DNA of 64,000 nt, from assembly GCA_023101725.1 (NCBI GenBank), contig JALJCO010001015.1, positions 62,001 through 126,000 on the forward strand. Reading direction: 5' to 3'. Positions 11,317 through 22,465 of this stretch are shown here, one piece after another. Source of the stretch: Atherinomorus stipes. Its lineage: Eukaryota; Chordata; Actinopteri; Atheriniformes; Atherinidae. Within the stretch, counting starts at the first letter, position 1; the number at the start of each line of letters is the position of its first letter. The notes beneath the pieces are model-generated. The model saw only the letters and a program-made list of their open reading frames with translations. It was not told where the DNA came from and did no database searches. The position numbers and the translations under genes were made by a program.

Positions 11317-11860
11317 GGGGGGGGGGGGGGGTACAGAATGAAAGTACAACATTTCCTAGAAAAATTATATTCAGCCTAAAAATAATTGTGAATAATAATG
11401 CCATATACGACAATATGTGGCAACAATATTTTGGGCACAGTTAGGCTGGCACAGGGGGAAACAGTGTAGACGACGAGTGAAGCAGCTGCTTCAGAGTCCT
11501 GGAGATTTTTGTTATCTGTTTCTGAGGAGGAGTGACATGAGAAGAGCAAAACCTGGAGTAAATTTAGGTGAAGACTACACTAAATGGACCCACATAAACG
11601 TTTTCCACAGTGTCAAAACACGGAAAAGGCGACTTTTCTCCTGGATCGGTAAGCTAACTTGTTTGCTAGCATGGCTAATGTTAGCTGTCAGTTATAAACT
11701 CCTCTGCGTTACTTGTTGGACATGCTGCAGACTGTTGGTCACTTGCCGTATCAGCAGTGAGCCTGGCATCCCAGCGGCTGGAGTTGTTTTTCTGCCGTTG
11801 CAACTACAACCTAGACACACGTGATGTCGCTGTTCTGTCCGTATTCCATATTCAACCTTT
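11317..11860. repeat. insertion in Tc1 3' end, includes dispersed repeat copy 2
   Basis: Splits the Tc1-like 3' region between 'acatttaaatttgtt' and 'aagtgtgactaacatgc'. It begins with a 16-base G run. The last 140 bases match window positions 80-225. A few bases of the Tc1 end ('tgatgatctgaaaca' in relatives) are missing at the junction, so this is not a clean cut-and-paste event. Confidence 0.55.
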
Positions 11861-11926
11861 AAGTGTGACTAACATGCAAAAAAGTAAGAAATCAGGAAGG
11901 TGGTAAACACTTTTTCACACAACTGT

Positions 11927-11929
<3 letters not shown>

Positions 11930-11992
<63 letters not shown>

Positions 11993-12035
11993 TATATATG
12001 TATACATACATCACACACACACACACACATACAGT
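11930..12035. repeat. (TA)n microsatellite with short (CA)n
   Basis: About 65 bases of alternating TA followed by 'tgtattatatatgtatac' and a short CACACA run. It lies directly against the Tc1-like right end, as expected for an element that targets TA. Confidence 0.95.
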
Positions 12036-12110
12036 ACAAACACAAATATCGGACTGCTGATGTATCGGTCTATCCTTTGTTAGTCATTTGTGGACAGAAG
12101 GAGAGCTTAT

Positions 12111-12884
12111 TTAAAGGAGTGATGACATAACAGTTAAAAACTAGTTTATGTTGTTGGCATTACTGCATATGTAAATACTCCAAAGAAAAAAACGGCATTT
12201 TTTACAGCGGAGTATTGTTTTGAAACGCCAGACCTCACTTCCTCAGTAACACAGTTGGGTCCGGTGATGATATGGAGCTTTACCCGGAGACCACGTTGAC
12301 TTCATTTTGATTGGCTACACCTTATTTGGCTATGACCTTATTTGGAGAATCTAGGTCAAGCTGCGGTCGGAGTTTGCTAAAGGCTAACTGCTAGTAACAT
12401 GGGCAGTTCAGATAGTGAGCTACGTTTTTCAGACAAGACAGCATTTAGAAAATAAATAAACTTACAGGTAATGACAAGGTTGTGGCCCCCTCCCTCAGTG
12501 TTGCTGCAGAAGTTTTCTTTTAAATCCATTTGTTTGAAAACCCAGACCTGACTGCAGAGAAGTTACTACTAGCTCCATACAGGCAGCTGCATCAGACAGG
12601 GAGGGGAGGGGGGGAGCGGACGGTGCATAAACCGTTAGGAGGGGGGGGGGGGGGGGGGGGCTGTTTACTTGATAGTGTGCTCTTATTGGAGCAATTAAAT
12701 TACGTAGAATGATAGCCTGCTGTCTGATTCAACTGTTTCTGAGCAGAGAGACAAAGCTGACAGATCATAAACAGGAACTTTGATTCTCACTCTGGACATT
12801 CACATGGCCTCATCAGTGCACAATAGATCATATTATACACCGAAAACCCCAGAAAAGTGAAATTTGATGTCATGGCACCTTTAA
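12111..12884. mobile_element. TTAA-flanked MITE (T2/Kolobok-like), copy 1
   Basis: TTAA at 12111-12114 and 12881-12884 flank inverted ends AGGAGTGATGACAT and (complement) AGGTGCCATGACAT. The TTAAAGG start is the signature described for T2-type elements of the Kolobok superfamily; piggyBac also duplicates TTAA and is the alternative. The interior includes a 20-base G run (12641-12660). There is no transposase. A degraded second copy is at 19576-20110. Confidence 0.7.
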
Positions 12885-13630
12885 AAGACTAAGAGTAAAG
12901 AACATAAATCTGTCTTCTAAAATGGATTATGAATAAAAGTAGAAAATTAAATATCAAATTTAACATTTTACTTGTTGCAGTCCTGGTTATGAAAGCATCA
13001 GACGGACGAGTCTGCATTAAAATGTTTGCAAGTATCAGCAAATTGTTAACAGGATGACTTTCCTCCACCGAGCTTGGGTTTAAAGTGTGAACATCACACT
13101 GCATCCCAGTCAGGAACTTGGTGTGACTGGTCATCTCACACACAGCCTGCTTCTCTCATGTAAGCAGCATAGGATGTGTAAACAAGTCCCTCTCAGATGG
13201 TGAGACCTCTAAGCTTTAAGCATTAAATGTGTGTGCTCGTTTAGGGATTTCACTGACAGTGTGTGTGAGATTAAAGGATATCAAAGGCGAACTTGCTGCT
13301 TCGCTTTATGAGCATCTCCAGCACAATGAAGACAATGATGATGGTTAAGACCACATTAGTCACCTCCCTCTGATTCTTACATGCTAATGAGCTTTTAAAC
13401 TCCATGTCCATCTCCACGGCAACAGATGGTGGTGACGGCACGGTGCTAATAATAATATTCAGTTATTATGATGGTTGTTAAGCACCGGCGCAGGCGGCTG
13501 AATCCTGGCAGGATGGCAATCTGCTCACTTCCACAGGTCTTTGGGGAGTTAAGGGTAGATGTTGCCTCATCACACCCAGGCAGGATGGCTTATAGTCGGA
13601 TCCTAAACTCTTCAGCCACGTTATGGCTAC
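12885..13630. other. gene-free stretch, nothing recognised
   Basis: No repeat family or exon identified. Contains two 'ggcaggatggc' words at 13508 and 13580 that may be a short local duplication. Confidence 0.45.
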
Positions 13631-13634
13631 ATCT

Positions 13635-13790
13635 GTTTAATCAATTGGCAGATTAGCTTTTGTGTTCCCAATCACATGGTGGCAACTCAACACGCTTAGT
13701 CACATAGACATGGTAAAGACGACTTGCTGAAGTTCAGACTGAGCATCAGAGTGAAGAAGAAAGTGGATTTAAATAACTCTGAACCAAGCG
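13635..13790 (+). mobile_element. Tc1-like (family ii) 5' fragment
   Basis: Short piece matching the left end of family ii: 'caatcacatggtggcaactc', 'agtcacatagacatggtaaa' and 'ctgaagttcagactgagcat'. It lacks the terminal repeat and everything beyond the first transposase codons. Confidence 0.65.
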
Positions 13791-13794
13791 CCAA

Positions 13795-15085
13795 ACTCTG
13801 GCGGAAAAAAGTGAAGCCTATGAGGAAGTGTCAAAAGTTGCAGTTCCCCCATCGTCCACTAGGGCGTAAATCCCCATAGACTTCAATGTTAAAACTTCAC
13901 AATGTAAATACACGTGTTTACAAGCTGGTTTCAAAAACAATTTTAGGTTTAATAAGTCAAGTTTACCTTCGTGACAAGTGTAGGGGTAAATTTAGCATAA
14001 CTTATCCATTTAAATAATAACAATATAATAATAATGTATACTTTACCCCATTTAACCCATTTCAGGTTGAACCTGAGAGCAATTGCAGCACCCGGGGAGC
14101 AGTTGGTCGGGGTTAAGGGCCTTGCTCAGGGGTCCATGGTGGTTCACCTATGTTGGGGACTTGAGGTCTGCCGCGCCAAGGCCAAGACATTTCCACTCGG
14201 CTACCCACTCCCCCATTTAGATGTTATTTAATCTGAAAATGATGCATAATTAGGGGGGGTGTCCTTTCGATTGACAAATCAAACTTTATTCATATAGCAC
14301 TTTTCACACATAAAAGCAATTTACATTAAATTAGGTAAAAGCACACACACATCCATCTTCCTCTCACACCCACACATGATATAGAACTAGAACCCCCACA
14401 ACCACCCCCACCCAAGGGGCAAACTCCGCCTCAGAACAGTGAAGTCTCTTCCTTGTTGTAAATAGTGTAATCCTCCTTCATCCGTAGGGGCTGGCTCAAG
14501 AGCGAGCAAATCCCCATAGACTCCCATGTTAAACGCCAACTTCACAGCAGAAATAAACAGGTTTACAGCCTGGTTCAAAAAATCATTTTAGGTTTATTAG
14601 GTCAAGTTTACCTTCATGTCAACTGTGAGGGGGGTGAATTTTTTTATAACTCATTCGTTTAGATGTTATTTATTCTTCAAATTACACATAATTAAGGGCG
14701 TGTCCTTATGACAGACCGGAAGCTCCGCCTGCCGACCGGAGGGTCCTAGTTAGCTCCTTCTTTGCTCTTAATAAGGTCTCAGTTTGTTACAGAGTCGCAC
14801 AACGGCGGTGTTTAGTCAGCGAATTGCAAGTCTAAGCATGTCTTCCTTAACCATGCCGCTTAGGGGTTATCTTTGTTAGTCCTCTTAGTTTCGTGTTAGC
14901 TCAGTTAGCGTTTAGCCCAGCGTCAGCTGTCAATCATTTGCTGGCGGCCGGTGTGCATTTTAGGATTTTCCTGGAGTGACGACGTACGTGACACGGCAAG
15001 ATGGCGACGGTAAGACACGCCCAACTGGCTTCACATTTCTCTATTCAGAAGAGACCGGAAGCTACGTCCAGTAATTATATACAGT
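13795..15085. repeat. two partial copies of one dispersed repeat, one interrupted
   Basis: Copy A (13795-14280) and copy B (14430-14760 onward) share 'aaatccccatagac', 'aaatcattttaggtttatta/taata', 'gtcaagtttaccttc' and an 'ataattagg/aagggcgtgtcc' end. In copy A an unrelated segment (about 14030-14215, with 'gggttaagggccttgctcag') interrupts the match. Copy B runs on through 'gcaagatggcgac' to 'atatacagtctatg' near 15090, text also echoed at 5413-5475. Class unknown; it may be a long MITE. Confidence 0.5.
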
Positions 15086-15107
15086 CTATGCCCCCACCCC
15101 TTCCCCC

Positions 15108-15761
15108 CTAAAGGATAACTTTCATTCTTTTCCACCTGGACCTTACAGTATTTCTAGGAATTTATACGTACATTTTCTCACCAGTAATATTTCAGCATCA
15201 CTGTGAATTCTTTGGAAGATATTACAGTATGTTGAGCGTGCATCCATATAATGGGAGAGACGGGGCAGGCTCTCTATAAGGCATTATCTGCAGCAAAACT
15301 CCTTTATTTCATCAAGACTTTAAGTAGAATGAATTAACGAACAAGAACTATTGTCCTGTGAGTTCAGAGTTTCGCGGGTTGCAATTTGTTGGTGTCTGGA
15401 TAACGAGCTGCTTTTCTCAGCTGTACTGCAGCGGTGCACATTGGGGGCGCACAGCGGCTTGAAGAGTGAGAGAACCCCCCCGATAACTAACGGAAAGTTA
15501 ACTCTGAACTCACAGGACAACAGAACTTGTTTGTTTGTTCATTCAACTTCAAGTATTGGTGAAATGAAGGAGTTTTGCTGCAGATAATAGAGAGGCTGCC
15601 CCGTTTCTGCCATTATACAATCTGGATGTACGTCGAATGGTGACTCAATGGAATATCTTCCGAAGGAGTCAAAGTGATACAGAAATTTTACCGGTGAGTA
15701 AATGCACATATAAACTCTAGAAATAAAGTCCAGGTTGACAAAAAAGAAAGTTATTCTTTAC
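15108..15761. mobile_element. near-palindromic MITE (family P), full copy
   Basis: The two halves are inverted copies. Left 'tctcaccagtaatatttcag' pairs with right 'aaattttaccggtgagtaaa'; an inner pair is 'tgtcctgtgagttcagagtt' (15351-15370) against 'aactctgaactcacaggaca' (15499-15520). Ends read CTAAAGGATAACTTTC and TAAAGAATAACTTTC, close to the TTAAAGG type. A half copy is at 30347-30527 and a related palindrome at 38296-38706. Confidence 0.75.
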
Positions 15762-17080
15762 CAACCGTTATCAGTTTTTAGACCTCCGTCTTTAATAAAT
15801 GACGTGATGTAACATCATTCTACGCATGTCAGACTGCAACATTCTGCTCACATGTTGGTGCATGTAGATCAGAACAAATTAGTTCCCATTAAATGTTATT
15901 TCAGAATGATTTCAATCCAAAGAAGTCTCCATGTAAATGTGGCTAGTGTAAATAAGTTATTTAGCCTAGACTGGTTTACCTTTACAGTAGGATATGAGGA
16001 TATCTTTGTGCTTTAAAGCAGATTTATTTGCTTGCCTTTGTATTTATTCTGCTTTTATTTCTTGTTTTATGGTTTTATTTTGTACAGCATTTTGGTCAGC
16101 TGAGGTTGTTTTTAAATGTGCTCTATAAATAAACGTGACTTGACTTATTTTGGAATTAAACATGCCCGTAGGAGACTCCGATGGGCCTCCTTTTTCATAT
16201 TGTCTGCTACGGCTTACAATATCATAGAAACAAGGAGAAACACAAAGCTGCTGTAAATCATCAGCTTTCATATCCTGAATGACCTGATTCCATCAAAGTT
16301 ATTGCATGTTTGGACTGAGCACATGCACTTGAAAATGAATGAATGCACAGTTGAATTTCATCAGCAGAGGGCAGTCTTACACAAGCCTAATCTGCACTGA
16401 TGTCTAGACGTTTGGATGGAGGTCAGGTACTTCAGGCATTAATGAAAGCATTAGAAATAAATCAGAAGTATTGTTCGAATATTAATCATAAAAATATTAA
16501 GTAAAGCTTCGTATTATAAGCCAGCTGCATGCATTCCCCTTTAATTTTGTTAGATAATAGGTTGCTGTGATGAATACATTTATTGTCCTTGTTACACAGA
16601 CTGACATTCACTTAGACATGTTTTATTTTGGGTCAGTGAGTCATAGAGTGGCTCACGTGGTACCAAGAACCACCTCAGGAATCATCTCAGGTTAGACTGC
16701 TCTGAAATATAATTGCCCAGACGAAGGTCAGTGCTACGAAGGCTGCAGCCCAGAAGCGCCACTGCGCTCACACAACCCTGCCCACTGACGGGTTCCACTC
16801 CATCCAGATAGGTTAACATAATCCCACATCTGGAGACTCGCTGTATTTACAGATAATTCAAGGATAAATGCAAATGTGTTTCTCTCTGTTCAAATAGTGC
16901 ATCCATGACTAAGTAAATAAATGCATGTTCATGCAATGAGAGCACAGAAATGATTAAGCTCATTTAAAACTGAACCTAAATGACAAACTAACAGATTAAA
17001 GATGCAGTCTGCAAAAAGTCCCAATTCCTTTGCAAAGAATGTGACTTTTAGTTATAATTTAAGCATTAATCTGCTTGAAG
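15762..17080. other. gene-free stretch with a LINE-like tail
   Basis: Near 16100-16146 'aatgtgctctataaataaac' followed by 'gtgacttgactt' is the kind of 3' tail left by fish LINE/SINE copies. Otherwise nothing recognised. Confidence 0.45.
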
Positions 17081-17543
17081 TAGCATCAGAAGATGCTCCA
17101 CCGTGGCCATAAAGAGATGGACATGGTCATGCCACGTTGGTAGTAAGGGACAGCCTGAGCCACTGATTGAAGGCAGGATGGATCCATGATTTCATGATGT
17201 TTCCATCAAATTCTGAGCCTGAATGTGGAGCTGAAATGGAGACTCATCAAACCAGCAACGTTTCTCCATCTTCTATTGTCCTTTTTTGGTGAGTGTGTGT
17301 GAATTGTAGCCTCAGTTTCCTGTTCTTAGCTGACAGGAGTGGAACCCAGTGTGGTCTTCTGCTGCTGAAGCCCATCTGCTTGTTTGGTAGTTTGGTAAAC
17401 TCTAGAGACGGCTGTGTGTGAATCCCTGCAGATCAGCAGTTTCTGACTCAGACCAACAACCATGCCATGTTCAAAGACACTTAAATTCTCTTTCTTCCTC
17501 ATTCTGATGCTCAGTTTCAACTTCAGCAAGTCACTTTGACCAT

Positions 17544-18010
17544 TTACATTTTTATTATCATTCACTATTTACATTTTATCTTTAAATTTTCATTTATTTT
17601 ATAATGATTGCATCTATTGCCTGTTTTTATTTTTTTCTTACTGTCTTTTAATCTTTTAGTTTTCAGCTGCTTCCTCATGGGGGTCCTCCACACTGGGAGT
17701 TGTGTCTGGTCTGTCCGTTGGGGTGCCGTTCTTGGGGTTTTCCATGCCTGGAGGACTGGGGGGCTCATGTCTACCCTGGTCTATCAGGGGCTGGGTGTGG
17801 TCTCTATGGTCGCGCTCTCTGTGGCCCCTCCCAGCATGGATGGCCCCCTATAGGTGGTTTTTACTTACAGGGATCCTCAGTGCCCTGCCATGTTACTAGA
17901 CTTTTTACTTTGTGTTGTGTGTGTGTGCGAGTGTGTATGTGGGGGTGGTAGGGACGTGGTTTCATGTTTTTATTGTTTTTTATTTTGTGAATCACTTTGC
18001 GCTGTTTGTT
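17544..18010. repeat. G/T-rich insertion in the Tc1-like copy
   Basis: Lies between 'cactttgaccat' and 'gatgtctacatgac', which are adjacent in relatives. Content: AT-rich 5' part, then a G/T-rich block resembling 7400-7975, then 'ttgtgaatcactttgcgctg'. The latter looks like a LINE-type tail. Open frames here are composition artefacts. Confidence 0.5.
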
Positions 18011-18088
18011 TGATGTCTACATGACTAATTGGACTGAGTTGCTGCCATGTGATTGGCTGATTAGATATTTATTTAAACAAGCAATTGA

Positions 18089-18920
18089 TAGCTATTTTGT
18101 GACATCACGGTCTGTAGGGAACGTCCCCTGACAGGCAAAAAACTCTCTTGCCCGCCGCCTGCAGACTTACAACAATCCAGAGAAACACACAGTTACGCTG
18201 CTGGAAAATACCAGACGGTTGTTTTGTGATCGGGTGCACAAACTGCCGGGGAAAAAAAAAGCCAGGGTTGTGTTTTACCGCATTTTGTCCTATAAAGACA
18301 CCCTGAAAGGAGAAATCTGTGGATCAGCTCCATCAAACTCACCTCGGCCCCCGGGTACAGCAAACCATGGCAGCCCCTCCACCAGCCCCCAACCCACACG
18401 TATTAGCAGTGAACACTTCGTCAACGGTCAGTAATGCCCAGACCTACATTCATCTGTTTATAGTTAGTACAGTTTTAGCCATGAGTAAAACCTTGTGTAT
18501 ATGTGTTGATGTGGTTTGTTGTCATATGGAGGCGAGCAGCCGCTTGTGAGTTGACGTTAGCTGCTAGCTAAAACAAAGGGATGCAGAAACGCAAATAAAC
18601 ACCTAAAGGAAGGATGTGGAAATCCTGTTACACTCATATTCAGCTGAATAGCACAAAGACAAGATGTAACACTGATATTTAGAATGATATTCTTTGTTTT
18701 TCAAGCAGAACTGCCCTATATGCTTTTTATTGACATCTTCGGAGCGCTCCATCATTTCTAAACCTAAGGTTGTAATAAACTGAAATGTGAGGAAATTATT
18801 GTAATTCTGTTATTTCTGTTTGAATAGTAGTCTATTCTGTAGTCTGTCTGCTGAGAGTCCGCTGCGCCCCGTCATCTTTTGCCCGCCAGGGCTCCCAGCA
18901 GGTCATGTGATTGAAAACTA
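18089..18920 (+). mobile_element. THAP-carrying non-autonomous DNA transposon
   Basis: Flanked by GCAATTGA (18081-18088) and TCAATTGA (18921-18928), an 8-bp target duplication with one mismatch, inside the Tc1-like copy. Imperfect inverted ends: TAGCTATTTTGTGACATCAC and, complement of the right end, TAGTTTTCAATCACATGAC. It carries a decayed THAP domain (18220-18432) and no catalytic domain. The 8-bp duplication fits hAT or P elements; P-element transposases have an N-terminal THAP domain, but the ends do not resemble ones I know. Confidence 0.68.
18220..18432 (+). pseudogene. broken THAP zinc-finger domain
   Basis: One frame from 18220 gives a C-x4-C-T-N-C-R-G start, as in the N-terminal C2 pair of THAP domains. 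The next frame gives 'ARVVFYRI', matching the family's FYRxP region, and near 18410 'RISSEHFVNG', matching the C-S-x-H-F end of the C2CH finger. The finger therefore spans at least one frameshift, near the A run at 18250. The third zinc-binding Cys reads Ser. The spacing (about 70 residues) is right for THAP. Non-functional as it stands. Confidence 0.7.
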
Positions 18921-18960
18921 TCAATTGAATAGGTGTGCCTAATAAAGTGGATGGGAGGTG

Positions 18961-19575
18961 AATGCGTGTTTCGGCTGTAGTGGTGATTAAATTAGTACAT
19001 TGAATTAGTTTTCCTAAAGCAAATCCTCTGAATGGTGCTGAAATCAGTGGGCCAGAGATTGTCAGGAACTTATGACTGGTCAGAGATTTTAAAATCTATT
19101 TCGCCATAATTGCTGTGTTATGTATTTTCAGCAACAAAAAACTGTAAAAGCCTTTAATTAAAGGTGGATTTGGGGCTTTGTTAATGTAGAATTATGACCA
19201 CAAGGGGGCAGGATTTTACCCAGTCTAAGTTTCCATAACTATTCATTTTTTCTGTTTTTGTCTGAAACCTTGAAGTCAAAGTTAAAGACTCCTCCTATTC
19301 TACATATAAAGATAACTACTTTGAAACTCACAAGCTTATGGGAGCAGAGAGCAGTCACGGTTGTATAGTTTTTTTTCTCTCCACTGTTTTATCGTGATAA
19401 TGAGATAATTATCTCTTTAAGAGATAACAAGATAAAAACATTTTGTTTTCTTCAGGAAACAATTCTTGTGATCCTGAGAAAACAAGAAAATTAACTCGAG
19501 AAAGCAGCGAAAAACTGGAGGAGAACGACCAGTCTAGGCTTCCATATAGGCTACAAGCTCCTATGTACAACTTCG
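18961..19575. other. gene-free stretch, nothing recognised
   Basis: Ordinary AT-rich sequence. 'gagataattatctctttaag' near 19402 is a small palindrome. No repeat family or exon recognised. Confidence 0.45.
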
Positions 19576-20110
19576 GTTAAAGGACTGTGCATAGCAGTTA
19601 AGAACTAGTTTATGTTGTTGGCATTACTTTATATGTAAATACTCCAAAGAAAAAAGGAATTTTATACAGGGAGTAGTGTTTTGAAATGCCAGACCTCACC
19701 TCCTTAGCAACAAAATGGGTTGGGGATGATGGGGAGCTTTACCGGAGAGAATGTATTTTTTTTTGGCACCCTTTTTTTGGATACCTTTTTGAGAATATAG
19801 GGGAGGATGCGGTGGGGGAGTTTTAAAGGGATAGCTGGTAGCAAGTGGCTCTCAGAAGGTGGGGGGAGCGAATATCAGAAAAGAAAGCATTTAGAAAAAA
19901 AAAAAAATTAAGGGAAAGACAAGGTTGTGGCCCCCTCCTCAGTGTTGTGAGAAGTTTTTTTAAAAACCTTGAAAAAAACAGACACAGAGAGAATACACCA
20001 CCCCCAAAAGGAGAATAGAAAGGAAGGGGGGGGGGGGGGGGGGGGGGGATAAACGGGTAGAAGGAGAGGGGGGGGGGAGAGGGTGTATTTTTATATGATA
20101 TAATAATGAT
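19576..20110. mobile_element. TTAA-type MITE, copy 2, badly degraded
   Basis: Starts TTAAAGGACTG and matches 12111-12660: 'ctagtttatgttgttggcat', 'gtaaatactccaaagaaaa', 'aggttgtggccccctcctca' and then a long G run. From about 19740 the match is riddled with single-base indels and stretched homopolymers (T9, A13, G23). No right terminal repeat was found. Confidence 0.65.
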
Positions 20111-21552
20111 AATAAAAAGAGATTTTTCATTTAAGAGAGAAAAGAGAAAACTCCTCTCCTCTTCTCACAATCAACCAAATATCAGACTATTTTTTGTAAG
20201 TGTAATTTTATTCAGAAGCATTACAGGAATGCTTGAAATAACTATAATAAAAAGAAAAAGAAATTGACAAAAAAAAAACAAAAAAAAAACAACTACACTT
20301 TGGGTTTGGATGATAACTGGCAGTACAAAAATATGGATATCCTTTCTTATCATAGCTGCCATGGCAACATATTAGATAAACAAATAGTTCAAAAACATTG
20401 CTTTTTAATGCATAACACAACAGCATGATATAAACTGCGTGAACTGTGGATTTAATGACATTTCACCACCTACAAAGCAATTAATGTACAAATAATAACC
20501 ATCTTTACCAATGTTGGCATTCATCACAGAAAACAGCAGGTATCATCAGTTTTCAGAGCTCGCCATGTGTCTCTGCAAATATTAAAGCTGATGAGATGCC
20601 TTCTTTTCCCAGTCATACCACTAATACCAGCCACATACTGTTCAGTAATGCTTCTCCTCATTAGTGAGCATTGACTTTACAATCAAGAAAAGTTGAATTT
20701 CTTTCTCCTCCCAGCTGTGACTCACATCTGAGATGATCTTTTATGCTTCATTTCTTTGATTTTCATTGATTAAACGCTTTGGTCTCAACGCTTTTGTGTA
20801 AAGGCTTCAAAAAATATATATATTTGCCTCAAATTCCAGATAAATAAAGAAATAGTGCAGAAAAAAAGAAAAAAAATCTGAAAATGTGCGGTTAATTGCC
20901 ACCAGCTGTCAGACACAGTTGGTCCAGCGTGGAGCTGAATAGAAAGCAGAGTGAGATAAGGAAGGGCTGAGCAGCCCTGTAATGCCTCTGGTTAATATAA
21001 GCTTTTCTCTTAATCAGTAATGACCTCTGTGATCCACAGCTTCTCTCCAGGTGGTAATATTTGAGGTTGGAAGGGGTCAAGAAAAAAGTGAGGAACTCAA
21101 AAACTCTTCTTCTAAGACTGATAGGCTGAGCTCACATGGGCTGAGCTGCCCTGGAGTTTGAAGTTTTGGCAAATATAAATGAAATATTTTGACCAATTTC
21201 CATGCTGAGCACAAAGACTGTTTAAACAGCTTGGACATTTCAGAATGGTTTGCAAACACGTCAACATTGCTCGGCTGACAGGACATGGTGACGGTCTGTG
21301 TACTTTCATGCTGTTCGTGTTTTTCCCTTTGAAATAAAAAGTAAAAACCACTAGTTTTTCCTGTTTTTGTTACCAAATCCAATATGAAAGATGAGATAAT
21401 GAACTGTTTTCTGTTTTCTGATTTATGTTCATTACAAAAATGGGAAAAAAAAGGAGAGCAATGTCTTGATTTGACTTAGTTTGGTTATCTGAGACAAATA
21501 CATGACCCCGACATCCAAAATGTGATTGCTTATTTTCTAAACACATATGAAT
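20111..21552. other. gene-free stretch, repeat-poor
   Basis: Includes A-rich runs (20270-20290, 20860-20875). The part 20440-20780 lacks recognisable repeats and could contain regulatory DNA, but nothing specific supports that. No exon recognised. Confidence 0.4.
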
Positions 21553-21554
21553 TA

Positions 21555-22463
21555 CACTGCCCGCCCCCCCCCCCCCCCCCAAAAAAAACCATCCCAGTAA
21601 AAAAAACAAAAAAAAAAAAAATGGTCGCTTTTAGCTCTGATTACGGTAGCATTCACTGTGGCATTGTTTCAATAAGCTTCTGCAATGTCACAAGATTTAT
21701 TTCCATCCAGTGTTGCATTCATTTTTCACCAAGATCTTGCATTGATGATGGTAGAGTCTGACTGCTGCAGCACGCCTGCCTTTCCTGGCTCCCTTGGAAC
21801 ACGTAAATCTGGACTCATCAGACCACATGACCTTCCATTGCTCCATAGAGTCCAATCTTTATGCTCTCTAGCAAATTGATTAGTGGTTTTCTAAAGGCTA
21901 CACAGCTGTTCAGTCCCAATCCCTTGAGTTCCCTTCATATTGTGGGTGTTGAAATGCTCTACTTTGACTATTAAACAACCCTGAGTTCTACTGTTGTTTT
22001 TCTTTGATTCGATCTCACCAAACGTTTAAGATCACAATCATTCAAGATTTTCTTTCCGGCCACATTTCTTCCTGGAAGACGATGGGTCCCCACTATCCTT
22101 CCAGTTTTTAATAATGACCGTTGGACAGTTCTGAACCCAATTTTAGTAGTTTCTGTAATCTCCTTAGTTAATTTCTTTTCTCTGCATACCAATAATTTGA
22201 CCCTTCTCAGACAGACTATCATCTTTTCCAAGACCACGGGATGTGTCGTTGTTTAAGAAATGAGAAGCAAGTCATTGCCCACCAGTTGGGGTTAAATAAC
22301 TTGTTGCACAGCTGAAAGATTATTTAATATAAACAGTCCCGCCCCCCCCTAAGACCCCCCCCTTCTCCCCCGCCCATGCAGTAATTATCCAATAGGAGGC
22401 TCGTACCTATTTGCTTAGTTAAATCCAGGTGGCGACTTTTTTGTTTTTTTTGGCCAGGCAGTG
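21555..22463 (-). mobile_element. Tc1-like element (family iii), TA-flanked, - orientation
   Basis: TA at 21553-21554 and 22464-22465 flank ends 'cactgcccg...' and '...ggccaggcagtg'. On the - strand the transposase starts near 22237. The frame 22237-21971 (88 codons) reads as the paired-type DNA-binding part ('EITETTKIGFRTVQRSLLKT', then a GRP-box-like 'RLPGRN'). Downstream, the complement of 'aatctggactcatcagacca' encodes the W-x-D-E-S-like catalytic text. The gene is interrupted by stops, and a 17-base C run sits at one end. The 909 bp length is shorter than the usual 1.2-1.6 kb. Confidence 0.75.
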
Positions 22464-22465
22464 TA

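Larger units (their letters stand above)
9988..11925 (+). mobile_element. Tc1-like element (family i), + orientation, internally damaged
   Basis: Starts 'cagttgtatgaaaaagtg' after a TA and ends with the complement at 11925. Both ends carry the long (about 200 bp) inverted repeats of this family, including 'aaatgtttcagatcatcaaa'. The interior has the transposase remnant (10370-11160), then a jump to the 3' non-coding region, with G/C homopolymer runs at the junction (11174-11217). A further insertion lies at 11317-11860. The right end abuts a (TA)n microsatellite. Confidence 0.8.
17085..18957 (-). mobile_element. Tc1-like element (family ii), - orientation, with two insertions
   Basis: Read on the - strand, it starts at 'ccactttattaggcacacct' (18935-18957) and runs to the transposase middle near 17085. 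The stretch 17180-17535 gives the complement of the helix-turn-helix and early catalytic segment. Two segments interrupt it: 17544-18010 and 18089-18920. The 3' third is missing. Stops and shifts are present throughout. Confidence 0.75.

Noticed and set aside
20440..20780. Another possible conserved non-coding element
   Set aside because: Repeat-poor, but without the density of site-like words seen at 40716-41110; too weak to list.
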